NCBI RefSeq assembly: GCF_004352915.1
Contig: NZ_SJSY01000070.1
Span: forward strand, 215,886 to 279,885
Reading direction: 5' to 3'
DNA from: Flavobacterium zhairuonense
Lineage (GTDB): Bacteria > Bacteroidota > Bacteroidia > Flavobacteriales > Flavobacteriaceae
Length of the DNA stretch: 64,000 bases
The notes under the pieces are model-generated. The model saw nothing but the letters and a program-made list of their open reading frames with translations, ran no database searches and was not told the origin of the DNA. The position numbers and the translations under genes were made by a program. This document shows positions 28,485 through 37,424 of this stretch, one piece after another; the first letter of the stretch is position 1; every line of letters begins with the position of its first letter.

Positions 28485-28590
28485 CTCTAGCCCTGATGGG
28501 AGCGGCATCTCCCGATTTAGAAAAACAAGGCTTTTGAGCCGTAGCTTTTTGTTTATCGGGAATATAGCGGACAGCAGGAATCAGCTCCTT
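28485..28590 (+). ncRNA. Candidate structured RNA, Flavo-1-like
   Basis: About 105 bases with an outer conserved-looking pair (ctagccctgatgggagcggc and atagcggacagcaggaatcagctcc region) closing a long central hairpin: tcccgat pairs with atcggga, and aaaaacaaggct with agctttttgttt. From memory this layout matches an element repeated in Flavobacterium genomes and resembling the Rfam Flavo-1 motif; the family name is not confirmed. It lies 58 bases before the LOG family gene and could be its leader or an independent element. It is not a tRNA. Confidence 0.5.
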
Positions 28591-28647
28591 CTTGTTACTA
28601 TAAAAAATGACAGCTTTAAATAAAAATAATAAATTAAAATACCTAAA

Positions 28648-29376
28648 ATGAGATTAGAAGATTTTGATAATGATGAAGATAAAGTAATCCAAGACAGTTT
28701 AAAACAAAAGACTTGGAATGAAATTAAATCCAATGACAGCTGGGCAATTTTTAAAATTATGTCTGAGTTTGTCAATGGTTATGAAAGCATGGGGCGTATT
28801 GGTCCTTGTGTTTCTATTTTTGGATCGGCAAGAACAAAACCAGATGATAAATACTATCAATTGGCTGAGAAAATTGCTTTTAAAATCAGTAAAGCTGGCT
28901 ACGGCGTAATTACGGGAGGAGGCCCGGGAATTATGGAAGCTGGAAATAAAGGCGCACATTTAGGAGGCGGAACTTCTGTTGGTTTAAACATTGAATTGCC
29001 TTTTGAACAGCATTTTAACCCTTATATTGATCACGATAAAAACTTGAATTTCGATTATTTCTTTGTGAGAAAAGTAATGTTCGTTAAATATTCACAAGGT
29101 TTTGTGGTTATGCCAGGAGGTTTTGGAACTTTAGACGAAATGTTTGAAGCGATTACTTTAATCCAGACTAAGAAAATTGGAAAATTCCCGATTATATTGG
29201 TTGGAGTGGAATTCTGGTCGGGATTGATTGACTGGGTAAAAACGGTTTTGGTAGAAAAAATGCATACCGTTAGTCCAGAAGATTTGAACTTGTTTAAAGT
29301 AGTTGACACTGAAGACGAAGTTGTTGAAGCTTTAGATAAATTCTACAAGAAATACGATTTGAGTCCGAATTTCTAA
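28648..29376 (+). CDS. LOG family protein (TIGR00730-type, cytokinin riboside phosphoribohydrolase-like)
   Basis: 242 aa. The LOG signature is complete: GGGPGIMEAGNKGAHLGGG, with the downstream PGGFGTLDEMFEAITLIQT. These Rossmann-fold enzymes split nucleoside 5'-monophosphates to base and ribose phosphate; in bacteria the natural substrate may be AMP or another purine nucleotide. The approximately 45-residue N-terminal extension rich in Asp and Lys is typical of Bacteroidota members. It stands alone, with a terminator 90 bases after the stop. Confidence 0.9.
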   Translation: MRLEDFDNDEDKVIQDSLKQKTWNEIKSNDSWAIFKIMSEFVNGYESMGRIGPCVSIFGSARTKPDDKYYQLAEKIAFKISKAGYGVITGGGPGIMEAGNKGAHLGGGTSVGLNIELPFEQHFNPYIDHDKNLNFDYFFVRKVMFVKYSQGFVVMPGGFGTLDEMFEAITLIQTKKIGKFPIILVGVEFWSGLIDWVKTVLVEKMHTVSPEDLNLFKVVDTEDEVVEALDKFYKKYDLSPNF

Positions 29377-29465
29377 AATATTTTTTTGCCACATAAATCA
29401 GTAAGCAATTTGAGTAATCGCTTTAATGCCAACTTATTTTGCTTATAATATGATTAAATTTTAAG

Positions 29466-29491
29466 AGCTGTTTTTTAAAACAGCTTTTTTT
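29466..29491 (+). terminator. Terminator after LOG family gene
   Basis: Stem agctgtttt (29466-29474) with aaaacagct (29477-29485), then a T run. Confidence 0.8.
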
Positions 29492-29551
29492 ATGCTATTT
29501 TTACAAAAATCCAAAAGATCTTGATACACGTAACTTAAGATATAATTATAC

Positions 29552-29559
29552 TATTTTTG
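29552..29559 (+). promoter_or_regulatory. TAnnTTTG -7 box before M1-like gene
   Basis: TATTTTTG ends at 29559, 9 bases before the TTG start at 29569. It also covers an alternative TTG at 29557, ruling that out as the start. Confidence 0.45.
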
Positions 29560-29568
29560 CGCCACTAC

Positions 29569-32400
29569 TTGAAATCATTATATAAAATTTTTATCCTGAT
29601 TTTTGTTTTATTGAGCTCGGTAAAACAATATGCACAACATCAATCTAAGATGGAAGTGGCGGTTAATCTTGACCTTAAAACACTTAATGTTAGGCAAGAC
29701 ATTACGTACTATAATACTTCCAACGATTCTTTGGATGCAATTGTGCTGAATGATTGGAACAATGCTTTTTCTGATAAAAACACGCCATTAGCTCGACGTT
29801 TTTCAGATGAGTTTTATAGAGGTTTTCATGTTGCAAAACCTGAAGAAAGAGGAAATACGACTATTTTGAATCTTACTGATTCTGATGATTTAGCACTTGA
29901 ATGGCAAAGAACAGATAAAAACCCTGATTTTATTATTATCAAACTAAACAAAAAACTGTATCCAGGCGAGAAAATTGATTTACATCTAATTTATATTTCA
30001 AAAATTCCAAGTGCAAAATTCACACATTACGGTTTTGACCAAAATGGAGGCATGATTTTAAAAAACTGGTTTTTGAGTCCTGCCCGATTTGAAAATCATT
30101 ATTTTGTAAAAAACAATAATTTCAATCTTGACGATATTGCAAATGCTGTGGTCGATTATCAGGTTGAAATAAAACTTCCTGCAAATTATTTCATCAGTAC
30201 TGATTTGGATTCGGTTTCAAAAGACGAGTCAAATTCTTCATTTACAAATTATGTTTTTTCTGGAAACAACAGGACTGATTTCAATGTTATGATTGAGAAA
30301 CAAAACAGTTTCAGAAGCTATACAAATGGAGATTTGGAAATAGTTTCAGACTTGAAAACAAAGAAATTGAATGAAATTCAAAGAGCCATAATCATAAACA
30401 GAGTTGCTACTTTTGCAAATGAATTTATTGGGAAATATCCGCATTCAAAAATCTCAGTTTCACAGGCAGATTATGACCGAAATCCGTTTTACGGACTAAA
30501 TCAGCTTCCTTCTTTCATCAGTCCGTTTTCAGACGAATTTATCTTCGAAATTACTTTTCTAAAAACCTATCTGAGCAATTATCTAAAAAACTCCCTAAAA
30601 CTAGATCCGAGAAAAGACAATTGGATCTATGACGGAATTCAGATTTACACCATGATGAAATACATGGAAGAGCATCATTTGGATCAAAAAATGCTTGGAA
30701 GACTTTCGGATATGAAACTTTTTGACAGCTACAACATTACCAATTTGACTTTTAACGAGCAATACAGTTACTATTATATGCTGATGGCTCGAAAAAATCT
30801 AGATCAACCACTTGGAGATCCAAAAAATACACTCATCAAATTCAACGAACAGATTGCTAGTAAATACCGCGCAGGATTGAGCTTAAGCTACTTAGATGAT
30901 TATTTGAATCATAATATTGTACCTGAAAGTGCGCAAGAGTTTTATGCCTTGAATAAAACACAACAAACAAACCGATATGATTTTGAAAAAATTCTTACCG
31001 AAAATAGTCCAAAAAAAATTGACTGGTTTTTTAGAACTATTATCGAATCACGCGATATTATAGATTATAAATTTACTGATGTTTCAAGAACAAAAGACAG
31101 CGTTCAATTTTCAGTAAAAAACAAAACAGGAGTTTTTGCTCCTATTCCGGTTTATGGAATCAAAAAAAATGAAGTTGTTTTTAAAGAATGGATTGAACCG
31201 AAAAATAATGATTCAGTTTATCATTTCAGCCGAAAAAATGCAGATAAAATCGTCTTGAATTACGATAACGAAGTTCCAGAATACAATCAGCGAAACAACT
31301 GGAAATCATTAAAAACAATTGCGATAACAAATCGTCCGATCAAATTCAATTTTGCAAAAGATTTAGAAGATCCGTACTATAATCAGATTTTATATATTCC
31401 GACTTTAACTTACAACTATTATGACGGTATAACGCCTGGAATTCGCTTTCATAATAAAACCATACTAGACAAACCGTTTTTGTTTGATATTAATCCAGCT
31501 TATTCAATCAAAGCGCAAACCATATCAGGTTCTTCGGCATTTTCTTGGAATCAATATTATCGAAATAGCACCCTTTATAATGTACGATATTCTATCAGCC
31601 AGAATTATTTTCATTATGCTCCAGATGCGACTTATTTGCGATTAAATCCAATGGTACAACTGCGCATTCGTGAAGAAAACTTCAGAGATAATAGAAAGCA
31701 ACTTATTATGTTTCGCCAAGTAATTGTAAATCGTGAAGCAAGCGAATATATCACTGATAATTCAAAACCAAATTATTCAATTTTTAATGCCCGATACTCA
31801 AATACTAAAACTGAGCTTGTCGATCATTTCAGTTATATGAATGATATTCAGTTTTCTGGAGATTTTGGAAAACTGTCTGGAGAAGTTGAATATAGACGTT
31901 TATTTGAAAACAATCATAAACTAAATTTACGATTATACGCGGGAGCATTTTTATATAACACAACAAATTCAGATTATTTCAGTTTTGGTCTAGACAGGCC
32001 AACAGATTATTTATTTGATTATAACTTGTTTGGAAGATCCGAATCAACAGGATTTTTCAGCCAGCAGTTTGTATTGGCCGAGGGTGGATTTAAGTCGCAA
32101 CTGCAACCTTCTTATGCCAATCAATGGATGACGACCTTAAACGCTAGCTACGCTATTTGGAACTGGGTTGAAGTGTACGGAGATATTGGATTTTTGAAGA
32201 ATAAGCATGATGCAGCGTTTTTTGCATATGATAGTGGTATTCGTTTAAACTTGGTTCCAGATTATTTTGAACTCTATTTTCCAGTCTATTCGAACAATGG
32301 ATGGGAAATTTCTCAAAGTAAATACAACGAAAAAATACGATTTGTGATAACTTTTTCTCCAAAAACATTAGTCAATCTTTTCACTAGAAAATGGTTTTAA
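29569..32400 (+). CDS. M1 peptidase-like protein without zinc ligands, fused to barrel-like domain
   Basis: 943 aa from TTG 29569, the first start before the signal peptide (KSLYKIFILIFVLLSS). Residues 25-480 follow the M1 aminopeptidase layout: a beta-rich N-terminal domain, then the gluzincin region. Where active enzymes have HExxH, this protein has FEITF (326-330), and where they have W-L-x-E-G it has WIYDG (352-356), so both His ligands and the Glu are missing. The rest (about 560-943) is rich in alternating aromatic strands (for example RNSTLYNVRYSISQNYFHY) and ends FTRKWF, like an outer-membrane barrel or surface-associated beta domain. It is a likely pseudoenzyme. Role unknown. Confidence 0.72.
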   Translation: MKSLYKIFILIFVLLSSVKQYAQHQSKMEVAVNLDLKTLNVRQDITYYNTSNDSLDAIVLNDWNNAFSDKNTPLARRFSDEFYRGFHVAKPEERGNTTILNLTDSDDLALEWQRTDKNPDFIIIKLNKKLYPGEKIDLHLIYISKIPSAKFTHYGFDQNGGMILKNWFLSPARFENHYFVKNNNFNLDDIANAVVDYQVEIKLPANYFISTDLDSVSKDESNSSFTNYVFSGNNRTDFNVMIEKQNSFRSYTNGDLEIVSDLKTKKLNEIQRAIIINRVATFANEFIGKYPHSKISVSQADYDRNPFYGLNQLPSFISPFSDEFIFEITFLKTYLSNYLKNSLKLDPRKDNWIYDGIQIYTMMKYMEEHHLDQKMLGRLSDMKLFDSYNITNLTFNEQYSYYYMLMARKNLDQPLGDPKNTLIKFNEQIASKYRAGLSLSYLDDYLNHNIVPESAQEFYALNKTQQTNRYDFEKILTENSPKKIDWFFRTIIESRDIIDYKFTDVSRTKDSVQFSVKNKTGVFAPIPVYGIKKNEVVFKEWIEPKNNDSVYHFSRKNADKIVLNYDNEVPEYNQRNNWKSLKTIAITNRPIKFNFAKDLEDPYYNQILYIPTLTYNYYDGITPGIRFHNKTILDKPFLFDINPAYSIKAQTISGSSAFSWNQYYRNSTLYNVRYSISQNYFHYAPDATYLRLNPMVQLRIREENFRDNRKQLIMFRQVIVNREASEYITDNSKPNYSIFNARYSNTKTELVDHFSYMNDIQFSGDFGKLSGEVEYRRLFENNHKLNLRLYAGAFLYNTTNSDYFSFGLDRPTDYLFDYNLFGRSESTGFFSQQFVLAEGGFKSQLQPSYANQWMTTLNASYAIWNWVEVYGDIGFLKNKHDAAFFAYDSGIRLNLVPDYFELYFPVYSNNGWEISQSKYNEKIRFVITFSPKTLVNLFTRKWF

Positions 32401-32588
32401 TTGAATAAATTTTAAACAAAATGTTGAATTATTTTTAAACAAATCGATTTTTTACTAAAAATTACATAAATAAAATACGTAGTTTTTTGATTTTAAATAC
32501 AAATAATTAAATTATATTTATTTTAAAGAATTATGATTATTGATTGTTTTTAAGTAATTTCGCAGTCTCAACATGACCATTAAAGATT

Positions 32589-35000
32589 ATGATAAAAGAA
32601 ATGAACAATACTACATTGACATTTGAAGATTTCAAAACTGAGGTATTGAACGACTACAAAATTGCAGTAACTAGCCGTGAATGTAGTCTTTTAGGTCGTA
32701 AAGAAGTATTAACCGGAAAAGCCAAATTTGGGATATTTGGAGACGGAAAAGAAGTACCGCAACTTGCAATGGCAAAAGCCTTCAAAAACGGTGATTTTCG
32801 TTCTGGATACTACCGCGATCAAACTTTTATGATGGCGATTGGCGAACTAACTCCAAAACAATTTTTTGCTGGTTTATACGGTCACACCGATTTAGATTTT
32901 GATCCAATGTCTGCCGGAAGACAAATGGGCGGACACTTTGTAACGCACAGTTTAAACGAAGACGGTTCTTGGAAAGACTTAACAAAACAAAAAAATTCAA
33001 GTTCAGATATATCACCTACAGCAGGACAAATGCCGAGATTGCTAGGTTTAGCTCAAGCTTCTAAAATTTACAGAAATGTTGACGGAATTACCATCAAAGA
33101 CAAATTTACTGTAAACGGAAACGAAGTAGCTTGGGGAACTATTGGCAACGCAAGTACATCTGAAGGTTTGTTTTTTGAAACCATAAATGCTGCTGGAGTT
33201 TTGCAAGTTCCAATGGTAATGAGTGTTTGGGATGATGAATACGGAATTTCGGTTCACGCCAAACATCAAACTACAAAAGAAAATATTTCTGAAATTCTAA
33301 AAGGATACCAACGCGACGAAGATTCTAAAGGTTACGATATTTTTAGAGTAAAAGGCTGGGATTATGCTGAACTGGTTTCAACATATGAAAGAGCTGGCAA
33401 GATCGCCCGCGAAGAACATATTCCGGTTTTGATTCACGTAAATGAGTTGACACAACCTCAAGGACACTCTACCTCTGGTTCGCACGAACGCTACAAAAGC
33501 GGAGAAAGATTAGCTTGGGAAAGAGATTTTGACTGTATTCGTCAAATGCGTTTATGGATGATTGCAATCAATATTGCATCGCCTGAAGAACTTTCTGAAA
33601 TTGATTTCCAATTGAAAAATGAAGTATTACAAGCTAAAAAAGACGCTTGGAATTCATTTATCAATCCAATTATTGAAGAACAAAACAATCTTTTGGCTTT
33701 ATTGGAACAAATTGCAGAAGCAAGCGTTAATCATAAAGACAGAATCAAAAAATACATTTCAGAATTAAAAGCGATTAAGGCACCTTTAAAAAAGGAATTG
33801 CTTGTTTATGCAAGAAAGATTCTTCGTTTTATTGAAGTTCCAAACAGCAAAGTAATTTTAAGAGCTTGGATTACTCGATTTTTAAATGAAACTCAGGAAA
33901 AATTCAGCAGTAATTTACATTCTGAATCAGATAAAAATGTTTTCTCAGTTCAAAAGGTACTTCCTGAATATGGAGAAAATGCTAAAGCTGATATCGACGG
34001 AAGAATGCTTTTGCGTGATAACTTTGATGCCTTATTTGCTAAATATCCTGAAACTTTAATTTTTGGTGAAGATGTTGGAAACATTGGTGACGTAAACCAA
34101 GGTCTAGAAGGCATGCAGGAAAAATACGGAGAACTTCGTGTTGCCGATGTCGGAATCCGTGAAGCAACAATCATTGGACAAGGAATCGGAATGGCTTTGA
34201 GAGGTTTGCGTCCAATTGCTGAAATTCAGTATTTAGATTATTTATTATACGCTATCCAAATCATGAGTGATGATTTGGCTACATTACAATACAGAACGGT
34301 TGGAAAACAGAAAGCACCATTAATCATTAGAACTCGTGGACACCGTTTAGAAGGAATCTGGCATTCTGGTTCTCCAATGGGAATGATTATCAATGCAATT
34401 CGCGGTATTCATGTTTTGGTTCCAAGAGACATGACTCAGGCGGCAGGATTCTACAATACACTTTTAGAATGTGATGAACCAGCTTTAGTAATTGAGTGTT
34501 TGAACGGTTACCGATTAAAAGAAAAAGCACCTATCAATTTTGGTGAATTCAAAACGCCAATTGGAGTTGTTGAAACCATGAAAGAAGGCCCAGATATCAC
34601 TTTAGTTTCTTACGGATCAACTTTAAGACTGGTTCAGCAAGCTGCAACAGAATTATTAGATTTAGGAATTGATTGTGAGGTTATTGATATTCAATCTCTA
34701 CTTCCTTTTGATGTGAACAAGGATATTGTAAAAAGTATTGCAAAAACAAATCGTTTGTTAGTAATTGATGAAGATGTTCCGGGAGGAGCTTCAGCATTTA
34801 TTTTACAACAAATTCTGGAAGAACAAGACGCTTACAAATATCTTGACAGCAAACCGCAAACGCTTGCTGCAAAAGCCCACAGACCTGCTTACGGAACTGA
34901 CGGTGATTATTTCTCTAAACCTTCGGCAGAAGATATTTTCGAGAAAGTGTACAGCATGATGAATGAAGTTAATCCTTCTAAATTTCCTAGTTTGTACTAA
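32589..35000 (+). CDS. 2-oxoacid dehydrogenase E1, fused alpha and beta subunits
   Basis: 803 aa. The alpha part (about 1-380) has the thiamine diphosphate region GTIGNASTSEGLFFETINAA and a GHSTSGSHERYKSGE phosphorylation-loop equivalent; a helical linker leads to the beta part (about 465-803) with FGEDVGNIGDVNQGL, DVGIREATIIGQGIGMALRG and EIQYLDYLLYAIQ. Such fused E1 proteins are usual in Bacteroidota and probably serve branched-chain 2-oxoacid or pyruvate dehydrogenase complexes. Substrate cannot be assigned here because no E2 or E3 gene is adjacent. ATG 32601 (MNNTTL) is an alternative start. Confidence 0.92.
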   Translation: MIKEMNNTTLTFEDFKTEVLNDYKIAVTSRECSLLGRKEVLTGKAKFGIFGDGKEVPQLAMAKAFKNGDFRSGYYRDQTFMMAIGELTPKQFFAGLYGHTDLDFDPMSAGRQMGGHFVTHSLNEDGSWKDLTKQKNSSSDISPTAGQMPRLLGLAQASKIYRNVDGITIKDKFTVNGNEVAWGTIGNASTSEGLFFETINAAGVLQVPMVMSVWDDEYGISVHAKHQTTKENISEILKGYQRDEDSKGYDIFRVKGWDYAELVSTYERAGKIAREEHIPVLIHVNELTQPQGHSTSGSHERYKSGERLAWERDFDCIRQMRLWMIAINIASPEELSEIDFQLKNEVLQAKKDAWNSFINPIIEEQNNLLALLEQIAEASVNHKDRIKKYISELKAIKAPLKKELLVYARKILRFIEVPNSKVILRAWITRFLNETQEKFSSNLHSESDKNVFSVQKVLPEYGENAKADIDGRMLLRDNFDALFAKYPETLIFGEDVGNIGDVNQGLEGMQEKYGELRVADVGIREATIIGQGIGMALRGLRPIAEIQYLDYLLYAIQIMSDDLATLQYRTVGKQKAPLIIRTRGHRLEGIWHSGSPMGMIINAIRGIHVLVPRDMTQAAGFYNTLLECDEPALVIECLNGYRLKEKAPINFGEFKTPIGVVETMKEGPDITLVSYGSTLRLVQQAATELLDLGIDCEVIDIQSLLPFDVNKDIVKSIAKTNRLLVIDEDVPGGASAFILQQILEEQDAYKYLDSKPQTLAAKAHRPAYGTDGDYFSKPSAEDIFEKVYSMMNEVNPSKFPSLY

Positions 35001-35024
35001 GATTTAGAATGTTTTAGATAAAAG

Positions 35025-35058
35025 AAAAGCTCCAAAATTTTGGAGCTTTTTTTGTTTT
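35025..35058 (+). terminator. Terminator after E1 gene
   Basis: Perfect 26-bp palindrome (35025-35037 with 35038-35050) followed by a long T run. Confidence 0.88.
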
Positions 35059-35063
35059 TTTTT

Positions 35064-35163
35064 GTCATCCTGAGGAACGAAGGATCACACTAGAAACTCC
35101 GCACAGAATGTCGCCAATCTTTGTGGAATCCCGCGTGTGATTTCTCCTTCGTCGAAATGACAA
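35064..35163. repeat. TGTCAT intergenic inverted-repeat element
   Basis: Starts gtcatcctgaggaacgaagg then atcacac, and ends gtgtgat then ttctccttcgtcgaaatgac. The outer arms pair (GTCAT, GAAGGA, ATCACAC) with mismatches. It looks like a multi-copy REP-like or MITE-like unit. Confidence 0.65.
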
Positions 35164-35241
35164 GATTGTCGATAAAGGTCGAAAAGAATTAAACAATTAT
35201 TAATTTCAACTACAAACTATCAACCATCAACCATCAACTAA

Positions 35242-35976
35242 TTAAATATCCTTCAACATCATTCTCGCCTTCTCTAAATCCTCTGCCGTATCAATCCCAA
35301 TTCCAACATGTGTTATCTCAACCATTTTAATACGTTTTCCGAATTCCAAATAACGCAATTGCTCTAACTTCTCAGAAGCTTCTAAAGATTTCATTGGAAG
35401 GCTGTAAAAGTCTAATAAAGCCTGTTTTCTAAAAGCATAAATTCCGATGTGCTGAAAGTAACGAACTCCAACATTTTTCTCTCTAGGATAAGGAATTACA
35501 GATCTTGAAAAATACAATGCAAACTGCGATTGATCTACAACCACTTTCACATTGTTTGGATTATTGATTTCATCTTCCTCTATAATTTCACGCATTAACG
35601 AAGCCAAATCAATCTTTCTATCCGGATCATTCTTAAAAACAGATAAAACTTGTGCTAAAGGTTCTGCTTCAGTAAATGGTTCGTCTCCTTGCACATTCAC
35701 AACGATATCAACATCTAGATTGGCCACAGCTTCAGCAATTCGATCGCTTCCTGATTCGTGTTCTTTGATACTCATAATGGCCTTTCCCCCATTAGAAACA
35801 ATTTCATCAAAAATCAAATCAGAATCAGTTACTACAAAAACATCATCGAATAATTTTGTCGAAACAGCCGCTTCGTAGGTTCTTAGAATTACTGTTTTGC
35901 CTCCTAAATCCTGCATTAGTTTTGCAGGAAAACGTGTTGAAGCATATCTGGCTGGAATTACCGCTATTATTTTCAT
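35242..35976 (-). CDS. kdsB: 3-deoxy-manno-octulosonate cytidylyltransferase
   Basis: 244 aa, full length. KdsB motifs: [20 protein letters not shown] at the start, the [17 protein letters not shown] segment, [14 protein letters not shown] and the C-terminal [17 protein letters not shown]. It activates Kdo with CTP to CMP-Kdo in the cytoplasm for lipopolysaccharide inner core assembly. It converges on the E1 gene, with a repeat element and terminator between them. Confidence 0.96.
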   Translation of the reverse strand: MKIIAVIPARYASTRFPAKLMQDLGGKTVILRTYEAAVSTKLFDDVFVVTDSDLIFDEIVSNGGKAIMSIKEHESGSDRIAEAVANLDVDIVVNVQGDEPFTEAEPLAQVLSVFKNDPDRKIDLASLMREIIEEDEINNPNNVKVVVDQSQFALYFSRSVIPYPREKNVGVRYFQHIGIYAFRKQALLDFYSLPMKSLEASEKLEQLRYLEFGKRIKMVEITHVGIGIDTAEDLEKARMMLKDI

Positions 35977-36190
35977 TCTTATATTTTACTGAGTTTAAAA
36001 AACTCAAAATTTAGTAATTTAATTTTCACTAGTTTTAAGTGTTTGCAAATATGCAAAAATTACTTTTAAATTTTCTGTTTTTCTATTTCTGTAAAGGATG
36101 AAAATCGTGTCCAAGAATTTTCTGTCTACTAGCAAACAATGCATTGATTATTATCAACAACTTTCTTATCTCACTTATTAAAACGAAAAA

Positions 36191-37003
36191 TTAAACCGAA
36201 ACTGTAACCCGAAGATAAGTTGCGGGAATTAATGTAGAATTTTTGTCATTACTTTGGTTTTGACTATTAACTAATCCCTCAAGTTTAGCATACAAATCCG
36301 AAGTTTTCCCATTTTGTTCTGCAGCTTCAAAAGCATTCATAGTTGGGCCATAGTACGTTTTTAATCGATTTAGCCACTCCGAAGGTGGAAATGTGGCCTT
36401 AAATGTAAAGGTATCTCTCTCAAAAGAAATATTTTCTTTAGGAACACCCGCATTTGTGAATCTTTCGATTACGTTATCCTCAATACCCCAAAGCATTGGG
36501 CTTACAAAACCCTCAGGAGGCGGTGGTGTAAATTCAGCACTAATTTTCAAGATTTGTGCAATCAACGTTGGATCTCCCGGTATCCAATTCCCCATAATAA
36601 TTTTGCCTCCAGGTCGTGTGACACGAACCATTTCTTTAGCAACATCCAAAGGTTTTGGAGCGAACATTGCTCCAAAAATGCTCATTGTAACATCATAAGA
36701 TTGATTTTTCAACTCATTCAAATCGGTTGCGTCGCCTTCTTGAAATACAATATTATCCAATCCTTCCTTTTTTGCTCGAAGATTGCCAGCTTCAACTAAA
36801 TTTCTTGCTATATCAACACCTAAAACATTGGCTCCTAATTTTGCCGAAGGTATTGCGGTTGTACCATCTCCACAGCCGAGATCTAAAACATTAGTATTTT
36901 CTTTTATTCCAATTTTGGCAACCAATTCCGCACCGCTTTCTCTCATAGATTCTGCAACACGCGTAAAATCGCCTTTTTCCCATAATGCTTTGTTTGGATT
37001 CAT
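36191..37003 (-). CDS. Class I SAM-dependent methyltransferase
   Basis: 270 aa. The SAM-binding motif I is VLDLGCGDGTTAIPSAKLG, followed by the acidic end of strand 2 (VLGVDIA), motif II-like VFQEGDATDL and a post-motif YDVTMSIFGAMFAPKP. It resembles the UbiE/Methyltransf_11 group. The C-terminal half has FTPPPPEGFVSPMLWG and a helical FPPSEWLNRLKTYYGPTMN region seen in small-molecule methyltransferases. Substrate unknown. It is a single gene flanked by uninformative AT-rich DNA. Confidence 0.88.
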   Translation of the reverse strand: MNPNKALWEKGDFTRVAESMRESGAELVAKIGIKENTNVLDLGCGDGTTAIPSAKLGANVLGVDIARNLVEAGNLRAKKEGLDNIVFQEGDATDLNELKNQSYDVTMSIFGAMFAPKPLDVAKEMVRVTRPGGKIIMGNWIPGDPTLIAQILKISAEFTPPPPEGFVSPMLWGIEDNVIERFTNAGVPKENISFERDTFTFKATFPPSEWLNRLKTYYGPTMNAFEAAEQNGKTSDLYAKLEGLVNSQNQSNDKNSTLIPATYLRVTVSV

Positions 37004-37424
37004 CTTAATTTTATCAGTGATTATAGTGCTGATGCCGCACTTTTACTTAATTCGTAAACATCTTCTATCATCTTTTAAATTATCACCAGTTAATCACAAA
37101 AGGCATTTAAAAAACTACTTAAAAAGAAGACACAAACTAAACAATCAACTGACAAACAATTACTTACACAAAAATAAACAAATTTAGACGAAACATTTTA
37201 CTATCTCAACAAATTTATTTTTTAAACAAATTGTGTAGATTATAACTTTTAGACCGTAATTACATAAATGGAAAAAGATTAGAAAACTTTGAGATGTTCT
37301 TTACCTATTTCCATATAAAACCAAATATATAATTGACAGCGCTTTCTAAAATATTTTTATAACATTTTCATTAAAGCATTGTTATTTAATTTCTTAGAAT
37401 ATTTTTATTTTTATGTAAAAAAAC
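37004..37424. other. 421-bp intergenic region, divergent promoters expected
   Basis: Lies between the divergent methyltransferase and propeller genes. No gene, strong hairpin or repeat was recognised; no exact TAnnTTTG box was found for either gene. Confidence 0.4.

Noticed and set aside
28485..28590. tRNA-like or tmRNA-like structure
   Set aside because: No anticodon arm, T-loop GTTCRA or CCA end; it fits a separate structured element better.
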